64,000 nucleotides of DNA, from contig NZ_CAMXYY010000001.1 in assembly GCF_947253395.1 (NCBI RefSeq), positions 1-64,000 on the forward strand. Reading direction: 5' to 3'. Positions 1 through 7,975 of the stretch are shown in pieces. Both the position numbers and the translations under genes were made by a program. Source of the DNA: an uncultured Olegusella sp. (GTDB taxonomy: Bacteria; Actinomycetota; Coriobacteriia; Coriobacteriales; Atopobiaceae). Numbering within the stretch: the first letter of the stretch is position 1; each line of letters starts with the position of its first letter. The notes below the pieces were generated by a model that searched no databases, had not been told where the DNA came from, and worked only from the letters and a program-made list of their open reading frames with translations.

Positions 1-14
1 GCGGCCCTGCTTGC

Positions 15-228
15 CAAACGCCACGTTCTGTTTCAGAAAAAATGTCAAAAGCCACATTCTATTTCAAAGGGCCTGACGTTTGCCCAGGTAGATTTTTTCT
101 GCGTGAAATGAAACGTGGCTTTTGGCTAAAAAAGTGAAGTAGAACGTGGCTTCTGGCAGACGGAGTGAAACGGTATGAAGTAGAACGTGGCGTTTGGCAG
201 CTGACGTGAAATGCAATGTGGCTTCTGA
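15..228. repeat. Cluster of six degenerate 22-26 bp repeats
   Basis: Six imperfect copies of a unit close to TGAARTAGAACGTGGCTTYTGG occur here. Two lie in inverted orientation (about 15-36 and 47-66) and four in direct orientation (about 103-126, 133-158, 174-199, 206-228), with centre spacing of 30-40 bp. The core AACGTGGC is nearly invariant (AATGTGGC in the second and last copies). A reading frame crosses the cluster on the minus strand, but its repeated peptide simply follows the DNA repeat, so I do not call it a gene. This looks like an intergenic repeat family or a protein-binding array; the function is unknown. Confidence 0.75.
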
Positions 229-369
229 TACACGATACACCGCTACAAGACGCGTTGAAAGTGCGGACACGTGCTTTTCTCGCACGCTCTACCCTCAGTT
301 GTTCCAGCTTTAGATTGGGACGGCCTGCTTGTCAGCTGTAGGATTTATGAATATACGCAGCTCGAGGGC

Positions 370-597
370 CTATTTATTATCCTCATCAAAAGCAGACCAA
401 CCGCTCTCGGAATCATCATCGTCGTCAAAAAGGTTCCAGTCGTCCTTGCTTTTGGCATGATTGAAGTACTGCTTGCGCGTTTTGGATTCAAGAAACCACG
501 CAATGATGAAGAAAAGCAGCACGCCACCCAAAAGCAGACAGATTACCCCGACCTTGTCGTTAAAGAGCCAAGTAAAAAACTGAGAAATGGCAGCCAT
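370..597 (-). CDS. Small membrane protein with acidic tail
   Basis: 75 residues. One strong hydrophobic segment (about residues 14-35) is followed by a basic stretch and a very acidic C-terminus rich in Asp and Glu. The start at 597 is chosen because AGGAGG sits seven bases upstream of that ATG; the upstream in-frame codon at 627 has no such site. It stands alone, divergent from serS. I do not recognise a family. A single-span membrane-anchored protein with a cytosolic acidic tail is what the sequence shows; the role is unknown. Confidence 0.65.
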   Translation of the reverse strand: MAAISQFFTWLFNDKVGVICLLLGGVLLFFIIAWFLESKTRKQYFNHAKSKDDWNLFDDDDDSESGWSAFDEDNK

Positions 598-837
598 GGA
601 ATAACCTCCTATGTCAAAACAGCTCAAAATCTGTTATCTACTCGTATAAATCGCATGTTGTCGTTGTTAGCATATATGCCCATAGACGTGCTGGACGCCT
701 ACAAGTATATACTTGGAAAGAATATGCCACGACAGCATAGCGCGGCTTTATCGCTAGGTTGTTGGCTGCAACGTTGCACGAGAGATACAGGCTCGCAGTT
801 TTGAGTTTGCAAGAAACAGAAGGACGAGAGGGACACG

Positions 838-2124
838 ATGCTCGACATCAAATTTGTTCGTGAAAATCCTGACGCGGTAGATAAGTCTTGCGCAGATAGA
901 CAGAATGCTTACTGGGACCGCGAAAAGTTTTTTGAATTGGATGAGCAACGCCGCTCTCTTATTTCTGAGGTTGAAGGCTTACAGGCAGATCGTAATGCGC
1001 GTTCCAAGGAAATCGGTCTTCTTATGCGCGAAGGAAAGCGCGAAGAGGCCGAAGCCGCTAAAGCAGCTGTTGCTGCAAACAAGGAGCGTATTGCAAAACT
1101 CGATGAAGATCGTGGGGATGTGGAAAAGCAGCTCTTTGACTTGCTTGCCGCTATCCCCAATATTCCCGACCCCAGCGTTCCCTATGGTAAGGATGACTCC
1201 GACAACCCTGAGGTCCGCAAATGGGGAGAGCCAACGCAATTTGACTTTACCCCCAAAGCTCACTGGGATTTGGGTCCCGAGCTGGGTATGATCGATTTTG
1301 ATCGCGGTGTCAAAATTGCTGGCTCACGCTTTTATTTGCTGGGTGGCATGGGCGCTCGTATGGAGCGTGCACTCATCAACTTCATGCTAGAAACTCATGC
1401 AAAGGCGGGCTTTAAGGAATGGTGGCCACCTGTTCTGACCAACTATGACTCGCTTTTTGGCACCGGTCAGCTACCCAAATTTGATGAGGATCTTTTTCAC
1501 GTTTCGGGTGGAATGTATCTGATTCCTACCGCTGAGGTTATGCTTACCAACATTCACCGCGGTGAAATCTTGGATGGTTCTAAATTACCCCTGTGGTACA
1601 CCGCTTTTACACCATGCTTCCGTGAAGAAGCGGGTTCTGCTGGCCGCGATACTCGTGGCATCATCCGCGTGCATGAGTTTGACAAGGTAGAGATGGTCAA
1701 ATTTGCGCGCCCCGAAGACTCTATGAATCAGCTGGAATCTATGGTTAAGGAAGCAGAGCAAATTTTGCAGCTGCTCGGTTTGCCCTATCATGTGGTGACT
1801 CTCTGCACAGGAGATATTGGATTTTCTGCTCGTAAATGCTATGACATTGAAGTGTGGCTGCCGAGCTATAACAACTATAAAGAGATTTCTAGCTGTTCTA
1901 ACTGCTGGGATTTTCAAGCTCGCCGTGCTGGCATTCGCTATAAAGATCCGGCGGAGTTTAAGGGTACACGTTTTGTTCATACCCTTAACGGCTCTGGCCT
2001 TGCTGTTGGTCGTACTATGGCAGCCATTATGGAAAACTACCAAAACCCCGATGGCTCCATTACGATTCCCGAGGCGCTGCGTCCTTATATGGGTGGACTT
2101 GAAGTTATTAAGCCTGAGGAGTAG
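838..2124 (+). CDS. serS: Seryl-tRNA synthetase
   Basis: Class II aminoacyl-tRNA synthetase that charges tRNA-Ser (and tRNA-Sec where present) with serine in the cytoplasm. At 428 residues it matches the usual bacterial length of about 425-430. Residues about 28-105 form the charged helical arm that contacts the long variable arm of tRNA-Ser. The TAE serine-binding motif (PTAEV) lies near 230, motif 2 (FREEAGSAGRDTRG) near 265, and motif 3 (GLAVGRTMAAIMENYQ) near 388. A GGACGAGAGGGA stretch precedes the ATG. I looked for a T-box leader upstream and saw none. Confidence 0.97.
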   Translation: MLDIKFVRENPDAVDKSCADRQNAYWDREKFFELDEQRRSLISEVEGLQADRNARSKEIGLLMREGKREEAEAAKAAVAANKERIAKLDEDRGDVEKQLFDLLAAIPNIPDPSVPYGKDDSDNPEVRKWGEPTQFDFTPKAHWDLGPELGMIDFDRGVKIAGSRFYLLGGMGARMERALINFMLETHAKAGFKEWWPPVLTNYDSLFGTGQLPKFDEDLFHVSGGMYLIPTAEVMLTNIHRGEILDGSKLPLWYTAFTPCFREEAGSAGRDTRGIIRVHEFDKVEMVKFARPEDSMNQLESMVKEAEQILQLLGLPYHVVTLCTGDIGFSARKCYDIEVWLPSYNNYKEISSCSNCWDFQARRAGIRYKDPAEFKGTRFVHTLNGSGLAVGRTMAAIMENYQNPDGSITIPEALRPYMGGLEVIKPEE

Positions 2125-2191
2125 TCGTTATTTAAGCTTTGAGCACCGTAGATCTTTGTAAGTGGTAAGGAAAGAGGGAAAGGAACCCAAA

Positions 2192-2854
2192 ATGCAAGCT
2201 CGCATTTCGGACCTGTTCGATTTGTCTCATAGTATTGCGGGAGATTATCTGGCAAAGTTTGACTGTCCTTGGGAGGCTCTTGCAGGCATTAAGGACTTTA
2301 TTCTTGAGTTGGGCCCCACTTTGCCAAGCAGTGAATACGAGCAGATTACAGAGCATGTATGGGTCGCTCGCGATGCCAAGGTGTTTGATTCTGCTTTTCT
2401 GGGGGGTCCGACCATCATTGATCATGAGGCACAGGTGCGCCACTGTGCCTTTGTGAGAACGAGCGCCATTGTGGGCAAAGGTTCTGTGGCAGGCAATTCC
2501 TCAGAACTCAAAAATGTCATCATTTTTGATAATGCAGAAGTTCCTCATTACAACTATGTGGGTGATTCCATCTTGGGTTGGCACGCTCATATGGGCGCAG
2601 GTGCCATTACCTCCAACCTTAAAAGCGATCGCAGCAACGTGGTGGTCAAGGCAGGCGACGAGCAAATCGCAACTGGTCTACACAAATTTGGTGCCATATT
2701 GGGTGATTGGGTTGAAGTGGGATGTAATAGCGTCCTCAATCCTGGTACGGTTATTGGTGCGCATTCGCGTATTTATCCACTATCGCGTGTGCGCGGCTTT
2801 GTTCCCGCTAATCACATTTTTAAGGACTCCGATAACATCGTTCCTTTGAACTAG
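2192..2854 (+). CDS. Left-handed beta-helix (hexapeptide) protein, GlmU C-domain-like
   Basis: 220 residues. The central and C-terminal parts carry hexapeptide-type repeats (for example KVFDSAFLGGPTIIDHEAQVRHCAFVRTS broken into V/I-x-x-x-A steps) and the motif VPHYNYVGDSILGWHAHMGAGAITSNLKSD, which resembles the acetyltransferase half of GlmU (HxNYxGDS, GAGT). There is no N-terminal nucleotidyltransferase domain. Similar stand-alone proteins are annotated as UDP-N-acetylglucosamine diphosphorylase-like; an acyl- or acetyltransferase acting on a nucleotide sugar is an inference. ATG 2192 is preferred to the upstream GTG at 2162 because AAAGGAA lies correctly before it. It sits 67 bp after serS and 11 bp before the CNNM gene, probably in one transcript. 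Confidence 0.7.
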   Translation: MQARISDLFDLSHSIAGDYLAKFDCPWEALAGIKDFILELGPTLPSSEYEQITEHVWVARDAKVFDSAFLGGPTIIDHEAQVRHCAFVRTSAIVGKGSVAGNSSELKNVIIFDNAEVPHYNYVGDSILGWHAHMGAGAITSNLKSDRSNVVVKAGDEQIATGLHKFGAILGDWVEVGCNSVLNPGTVIGAHSRIYPLSRVRGFVPANHIFKDSDNIVPLN

Positions 2855-2865
2855 AGGCCCCCTAT

Positions 2866-4215
2866 ATGGATATTGCGCTGAGTATTTTTGTCACAATTCT
2901 TTTAACGCTTGTCAATGGGTTTTTCTCGATGTCAGAGATGGCTCTGTCGACTGCTAAAAAAGCCGTGCTTGACCATGAGGCAGAAGAGGGCGACAAGCGT
3001 GCAGCTGAGGTTTCCAAGACCATTGAGGAACCGGGCGATTTTTTGGCTGCTATTCAGGTGGCTATTACGCTGGTGGGTTTTGCGAGCTCTGCTTTTGCGG
3101 CAACCAATCTGTCTGCACCCTTTGCAGCTTGGTTGGTGGATCGTGGGCTTGTAGCATCCACTGCGAGAGTTTTATCACCCGTTCTTATCACCCTGCTGGT
3201 TTCTTATCTCTCCATTGTTGTTGGTGAGTTGGTGCCCAAGCGCATAGCCATGGCAAATGCTGTAGGGGTTTCCAAAAGTGTGGTCGGATTTCTTAATGGC
3301 TTTGCCAAGCTGGTAAAACCGCTTGTATGGTTTACTTCGGCTTCTGCCAATGGGCTTGCAACTGCTTTTGGTATCAAATCCACCGATGACCGTCTCGATG
3401 TTTCGGAAGCAGAGATTCGCTATATGGTCACCGATTCCGACGAGCTCACCGAAGAAGAAAAGTCGATGATTCATGAGGTTATCGACCTGGGCGATACCAT
3501 TGCCCGTGAGGTTATGGTGCCGCGTGTAGACATGACAGCGCTTGAGGATACGACGAGCCTGCGCGAAGTGCTCAAGGTCATGCGCCGTACAGGCTACTCT
3601 CGCGTCCCCGTGTATCACGATACAGTTGATCGCATCGTTGGCATTGCACACATCAAAGATATTATTGAACCTATTATTGATGAGTCTGCTACAGATGAAC
3701 CTATCTCGGGTTTTATCCGTTCGGCAAATTTTGTGCCCGATACGAAAGACATTATTCCGCTTCTTTCTGAGATGCAATCTAGTCACGATCAAATGGTCAT
3801 TGTTGTGGATGAATATGGTGGCACGGCGGGCGTGATTACTGTTGAGGACATAGTTGAAGAAGTTGTTGGCGAGATTGAAGACGAGTTTGATCCCGACAAC
3901 AAATATCTAACGCAGCTGAGTGAAAATGAATGGCTGGTAGATGGTCGTTTTTCCATTGAGGATGCCGCTGATTTGGGCTGGCCTATTGAAGACTCAGAGG
4001 AGTATGAGACCATCGCAGGTTTTGTTATCGAGCAATTCGATCGTCTGCCTCATCCTGGTGAGACGCTCGAACTTGAAGGCTATGTCTTCCGCGTGCAATC
4101 TACGCGAGGGCGCCGCGTCTCAATGTTGCGCGTTAAGGCTCCACAAAAAGACACTTCCGTTGACGGCAAGATAGCTAGCTCGGCCGATGAGAGCACAGCC
4201 CAAGCACTACAATAA
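2866..4215 (+). CDS. CNNM/CorC-type membrane protein (hemolysin-family, CBS domains)
   Basis: 449 residues in the order DUF21 (CNNM) membrane domain, about 1-185 with four hydrophobic segments; a CBS pair, about 205-325 (VMVPRVDMTALE, SRVPVYHDTVDRIVGIAHIKD, QMVIVVDEYGGTAGVITVEDIVEEVVGEIEDE); and a CorC/HlyC transporter-associated domain, about 345-425 (WLVDGRFSIEDA). This is the full TlyC/YhdP/MpfA architecture. Family members export or handle Mg2+ (some Co2+); the old hemolysin name is historical. The TVEDIVEEVVGEI signature is strong. It follows the beta-helix gene by 11 bp. Metal specificity cannot be read from sequence. Confidence 0.9.
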   Translation: MDIALSIFVTILLTLVNGFFSMSEMALSTAKKAVLDHEAEEGDKRAAEVSKTIEEPGDFLAAIQVAITLVGFASSAFAATNLSAPFAAWLVDRGLVASTARVLSPVLITLLVSYLSIVVGELVPKRIAMANAVGVSKSVVGFLNGFAKLVKPLVWFTSASANGLATAFGIKSTDDRLDVSEAEIRYMVTDSDELTEEEKSMIHEVIDLGDTIAREVMVPRVDMTALEDTTSLREVLKVMRRTGYSRVPVYHDTVDRIVGIAHIKDIIEPIIDESATDEPISGFIRSANFVPDTKDIIPLLSEMQSSHDQMVIVVDEYGGTAGVITVEDIVEEVVGEIEDEFDPDNKYLTQLSENEWLVDGRFSIEDAADLGWPIEDSEEYETIAGFVIEQFDRLPHPGETLELEGYVFRVQSTRGRRVSMLRVKAPQKDTSVDGKIASSADESTAQALQ

Positions 4216-4281
4216 CGAGAGAGATAGATACCGAGCGCTGAGGCAGTAGCGCAGAGATATCAGAAATAGCGAGGAGACGAT

Positions 4282-4998
4282 ATGTCACAGTTCTTTGAGA
4301 TTACGCGAGTCGAGGTAGGTCCGCGCAAGCTTACTGCGCGTGTGCATCTTGCTGATGATGCCCCTCTGATGACGAGCGACGACCTTGAAGGTACTGCTCG
4401 TGTGTACTACCTGCTTCCACACATTGTTGATCATGTGTGCTTGGGTGATAGCAGCAAAACTTTCAAGGATGTGATGGGCAATACCGAGCTCGCACACCTT
4501 TTGGAGCATACAACAGTAGAGCTGCTTGCACAGACTGATATCGCAGGAGATACGCTCTCGGGCCGCACCTTTGCGGTAGCCGATGATTCGCGTGCTTGGG
4601 ACATTGAGCTCGTTTGTACAGATGACGTTTTGGTTGCAGGAGCTCTGGTGAGCGCTTCTTGGTTATTACAATGGGCATACACCGATGGTTCAGATCCCAA
4701 GCCCGATGTTAAGGCAACAGTTCGGGGTCTGATTGCTATGGTTGAGAGCCTCGATACAGCAGATGAAGATGAGTATGTTGGTGAGGATGAGTCGGAGTCT
4801 GTGGAAGAAGAACTCGAAACTATGGACGACGTGGATCCTGAGTTAGAAGAAGATGAGGATGCAGAGCTTGAAGCGATGGATGATGAGGAGCCTGAGCTTG
4901 AGCTAGAGGAAGATGAGGAAGCAGAACTTGCAGAGCAGCCAAATACCTCTGCTGACGATTTGCTTGACTCAATGCCTGAACCTCGGATTTTACGTTAA
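4282..4998 (+). CDS. Stand-alone protein resembling the cyanophycin synthetase N-terminal domain
   Basis: 238 residues. Residues 1-155 align by eye with the N domain of cyanophycin synthetase (CphA): LLPHIVDHVC (44-53) corresponds to LPxLVEHxC, and HLLEHTTVELLAQ (72-84) to HIVEHVALELQ, followed by GRTFAV and a WDIELV strand. The Cys53 and HxxEH (72-76) positions are kept; as I recall these form a zinc site in the N domain of some CphA enzymes with a proposed hydrolytic role. The ATP-grasp and Mur-ligase-like domains of CphA are absent; instead residues 160-228 are a Glu/Asp-rich low-complexity tail. GAGGAG precedes the ATG. No cyanophycin genes are nearby. Function unknown; the homology call is moderately sure. 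Confidence 0.6.
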   Translation: MSQFFEITRVEVGPRKLTARVHLADDAPLMTSDDLEGTARVYYLLPHIVDHVCLGDSSKTFKDVMGNTELAHLLEHTTVELLAQTDIAGDTLSGRTFAVADDSRAWDIELVCTDDVLVAGALVSASWLLQWAYTDGSDPKPDVKATVRGLIAMVESLDTADEDEYVGEDESESVEEELETMDDVDPELEEDEDAELEAMDDEEPELELEEDEEAELAEQPNTSADDLLDSMPEPRILR

Positions 4999-5085
4999 GG
5001 CTACGGATTTACCCCAACGCGGGTATACTTGTTCTGGAGTTTGAGAATAAGTCCCGAGGGGGGCTTACTGACAGGAGGAACTTCC

Positions 5086-5547
5086 ATGAGTGCTAAAAAC
5101 GTTGCAAGTCTTCTCTGCGGAACCCTCGTTGGGGCTGCTGCCGGCTTTGCTGCTGGTGTTTTGCTGGCTCCCCGTACGGGTGCCGAAAGCCGCGCTATGG
5201 CAGCCGATGCGGTTAACGATGTGTGGGATACCGCTGTTGATTCCTATGAGCGCGGTGCTCGCATTGTCAACGAGAAGATGGCAAGCACCAAGGCTGATCC
5301 AGGAGCTGCAACAGATGAACTGCGTGCCAAGGTTGATTTGGCTCGTCAACGCATGGACCAGATTCGCGATTCACTCTCCAGCGCTGTAAGCAGCACCTCT
5401 GAGCAGGTTCAGGATGTCATGCATACTGTTCAGGACAAGGTTGCTGCCGCAGCGGATATGCCTGCTGAGGCCGAGGCTGCTGCCGAGGGTGTTCACATTG
5501 AGGTAGTTTCTGAGGACGAGGACTCCAAAGAGGATGACACCGAGTAA
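5086..5547 (+). CDS. YtxH-like protein
   Basis: 153 residues. An N-terminal glycine/alanine-rich hydrophobic segment (LLCGTLVGAAAGFAAGVLLAPRTGAESR, residues about 8-36) is the YtxH hallmark. It is followed by amphipathic helices of apolipophorin/late-embryogenesis type and a Glu/Asp-rich tail. ATG 5086 is chosen for AGGAGG seven bases upstream. YtxH-like proteins are membrane-attached and often stress-related; the specific job is unknown. A terminator hairpin follows at 5589-5617. Confidence 0.75.
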   Translation: MSAKNVASLLCGTLVGAAAGFAAGVLLAPRTGAESRAMAADAVNDVWDTAVDSYERGARIVNEKMASTKADPGAATDELRAKVDLARQRMDQIRDSLSSAVSSTSEQVQDVMHTVQDKVAAAADMPAEAEAAAEGVHIEVVSEDEDSKEDDTE

Positions 5548-5588
5548 ACAGCTAGATAGTACTTTACGTTTTGCTTTATAAATAATTG

Positions 5589-5617
5589 GGGACACTGTCG
5601 AGCGATGGTGTCCCTTT
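5589..5617 (+). terminator. Rho-independent terminator after the YtxH-like gene
   Basis: GGGACAC (5589-5595) pairs with GTGTCCC (5608-5614). The stem continues inward through two G-T wobbles to TC/GA around a four-base loop, and a T-rich run (TTTCTCC) follows. Confidence 0.7.
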
Positions 5618-5656
5618 CTCCATTTGCTTTGATGTGTACTTTTGAACGGAGACCTC

Positions 5657-6535
5657 ATGCTTCAGGCAAACAAGCTGTACAACACGGCAGTTTATATTCC
5701 TCGCGATGAACGCGGAAAATTGACGACGCCCGAAAATGCCTCCGACAAAAAACCTTTGCGCATGGGCAAGGTTCATATGGCGGTATTTGCGCCTGGCGGC
5801 AAGCGCCTAGTGGGGTTTTTGGTTAAACGTCGCGACGTGGCGATGATGTTTAAACGTGAGGACGTTTTTTTGGCGCTGGACTCCTGTGAGTTTTACGCAG
5901 ACGGTATCTATGCCACGCGGGTAATGGAAAGTTTTGATGATAAGGCGCGGAGCCGCTTAGGTCTTGATTGGGACAACTGCATTCTCTGGGAAGGCATGGA
6001 TGTTAAGACCAATACGGGTCGTGAGTTGGGTTATGCCAACGACATCGCCTTTGACGAGCACACCGGGGCGGTTAAAACTTTTTTTGTAGGTGACGGTGGC
6101 ACGGCACGTTCTTTGGTGGGGTCCGTTGAAATCCCTCTTGAGATGCTCCGTGGTTATCAAAAAGGTTTCATGATTGTTGATGAGGAAGCAGCGCATTTAG
6201 GACTTAATGGCGGCCTTGCTGCCCAGGCGGGTGAGGCGACAGCTCGCGCAAGTTTGGCGGCACAGGAAGCAGGTAAACGCCTAGGTAAAGAAGCAACTCA
6301 GGCGGTAGATAAAGGCTCTCATGCTCTCGGAAAGATGATTGGTCAAACCAAGCGTGCGACGCAAGAGTCGCTTGCTGCTACCGAAAAATCCTCTAAAGAG
6401 AAAAAGGCTTCTCATACGCGTACGTCGGATAAAAAATCCAGCGGTAAAGCTGCTCGTGCAGTAGGTCGTCAACTAGGCAAATTTGGTTCGATGTTTGGCT
6501 CATTTGCTGACGAATATAAAAAATCATCTAAATAA
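5657..6535 (+). CDS. PRC-barrel domain protein
   Basis: 292 residues. Two PRC-barrel-like units are visible: about 35-95 (LRMGKVHMAVFAPGGKRLVGF) and about 108-185 (GMDVKTNTGRELGYANDIAFD, then SVEIPLEMLRGYQKGFMIVDEEAA). The C-terminal hundred residues are Ala/Lys/Ser-rich and probably helical, with no membrane segment. ATG 5657 is taken because GGAGA precedes it; a TTG five codons earlier is possible. PRC barrels bind RNA or protein partners; they also occur in the MgtE-like protein at 7976-9811, so the domain recurs in this neighbourhood. Role unknown. Confidence 0.7.
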   Translation: MLQANKLYNTAVYIPRDERGKLTTPENASDKKPLRMGKVHMAVFAPGGKRLVGFLVKRRDVAMMFKREDVFLALDSCEFYADGIYATRVMESFDDKARSRLGLDWDNCILWEGMDVKTNTGRELGYANDIAFDEHTGAVKTFFVGDGGTARSLVGSVEIPLEMLRGYQKGFMIVDEEAAHLGLNGGLAAQAGEATARASLAAQEAGKRLGKEATQAVDKGSHALGKMIGQTKRATQESLAATEKSSKEKKASHTRTSDKKSSGKAARAVGRQLGKFGSMFGSFADEYKKSSK

Positions 6536-6658
6536 AGACGACTATGATTTGCACATGCCGTCAGGTGACAGCCCCCAAAGAGCTGCGTGTGTTTTAGCCT
6601 GAAGAAGAAGCATAGTTTTCTGCCCAACAAGGCCTGTGGTCGTAGTTTTGTGGGGGTG

Positions 6659-7972
6659 CTATACACCTGCTGCCTGTAGCGCAAACATTATTGCCGTTAA
6701 AACGATGACCGTAATAATGGTAAACCACGTCAAAAGTGTCCACGCCTTGCTACTGACATGGTTGCCCATGATGTGGCGGTCGCTTGCAATATTTACCATG
6801 CAAAGAAGCAAAACAGGCAAGAGTACGCCGTTGATAACCTGTGCGGCCATCATGATGCCAAAGAGATTGACACCAGGAATCAAAACGATGCCAGCAGAAA
6901 GGAGAGTAATCGCTGTAATAATGCCGCGATACGTGGGGGCTTCTGCCCAGCTACGGTCGGCTCCCCGCTCCCAACCAAAAGCCTCGCATACAGCGCTTGC
7001 GGTAATGCCAGGAAGTACACAGGCTGCCAAAAACGATGCTCCTACAAGGCCAGCCGCAAACATCACCATGGCATAGCGACCAGCAAAAGGCACCAGTGCC
7101 GCAGCAGCGCTTGCTGCGTCATTAACAGGTGTGCCTAGAGGCAAAACGCTTGCGGTGGTGAGCACAATAAACCAAGCAATAATTTGTGAAACAAGGGCAC
7201 CAGAGATATTATCAGCGCGCTGACCAGGGATATCGCTAGCATCGAGGTTTTTCTCGACCACGTTGCTTGAGACCATAAAGATCATATAAGGAGAGATGGT
7301 AGTACCAATACTGGCAACCAATAGTGAGATGTAGGCAGGATCTCCCGACATCTGCGGAATGATTGTGCTGGCAAGTGCTCCACCCCAGTCTTTACAAGCG
7401 ATGGAACCAGCGATGATGTAGGTTACAAAAACACAGGAAATAGTCAGTAGGATTTTTTCGATACGACGGTAGGACCCTGACATTGCAAGTAACCAAGAGG
7501 CAACGGCAGCTACCGGTACCGAAAACTGCAGGGGCACACCAAAAAGCAGCATTCCTGAGGCGATACCTGCAAACTCGGATAGGGTAACGGCAAAGTTAGA
7601 GATGATGGTTGCTGCCATAGCGAGCGCCGAGATGCGGATACCAAAACGCTCACGCACAAGAGCTGCAAAACCCTTGCCAGTGATACAGGCCATACGTGCT
7701 GAGGTTTCCTGTACCACCATCAATAACAGGCAGGTGATGGGAATCGACCAAAGCATCCCAAAGCCATAACTTGCACCTTCAGTCGAAAAGGTGGCAATAC
7801 CACCCGCATCCATACCTGCAAGTGAAGTAAGTATGCCAGGGCCCATAGCAGCAAGAATTGCCGCAACACCAGCCTTGTTTTTGCTTGCGGCTTCGTTCTG
7901 AGCGCTTGGCTCGGCGGCTTCGCCAGAGAGATTCTGCGGTAATTTTTTGTTTTGCTTGATAGCTTCTGCCAT
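6659..7972 (-). CDS. NRAMP-related transporter, probably Mg2+ type (NRMT-like)
   Basis: 437 residues with about eleven hydrophobic segments; residues 1-34 are a hydrophilic N-terminus. TM1 has GPGILTSLAGMDAGGIAT, where the metal-binding DPGN of classical MntH/NRAMP is DAGG (residues 55-58). TM6 has GTTISPYMIF where the usual MPH motif is replaced. These are the positions that confer Mn/Fe selectivity; their replacement is known in the NRMT branch, described from the related coriobacterium Eggerthella lenta as a Mg2+ transporter. Magnesium transport is therefore the best inference, supported by the MgtE-like gene that ends four bases upstream in the same operon. Uncertainty is about the ion, not the fold. 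Confidence 0.8.
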   Translation of the reverse strand: MAEAIKQNKKLPQNLSGEAAEPSAQNEAASKNKAGVAAILAAMGPGILTSLAGMDAGGIATFSTEGASYGFGMLWSIPITCLLLMVVQETSARMACITGKGFAALVRERFGIRISALAMAATIISNFAVTLSEFAGIASGMLLFGVPLQFSVPVAAVASWLLAMSGSYRRIEKILLTISCVFVTYIIAGSIACKDWGGALASTIIPQMSGDPAYISLLVASIGTTISPYMIFMVSSNVVEKNLDASDIPGQRADNISGALVSQIIAWFIVLTTASVLPLGTPVNDAASAAAALVPFAGRYAMVMFAAGLVGASFLAACVLPGITASAVCEAFGWERGADRSWAEAPTYRGIITAITLLSAGIVLIPGVNLFGIMMAAQVINGVLLPVLLLCMVNIASDRHIMGNHVSSKAWTLLTWFTIITVIVLTAIMFALQAAGV

Positions 7973-7975
7973 ACG

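Noticed and set aside
15..228. CRISPR array
   Set aside because: Repeats are degenerate, change orientation and have short irregular spacing; no cas genes in the window.
64..285. Minus-strand 73-codon frame across the repeat cluster
   Set aside because: Its repeated peptide is only the translation of the DNA repeats; no ribosome site and no flanking operon.
271..804. Plus-strand 177-codon frame opposite the small membrane protein
   Set aside because: It is antisense to a better-supported gene with a strong ribosome site and shows no recognisable protein features.
628..837. T-box leader before serS
   Set aside because: No AGGGTGG-type antiterminator sequence and no terminator hairpin were found.
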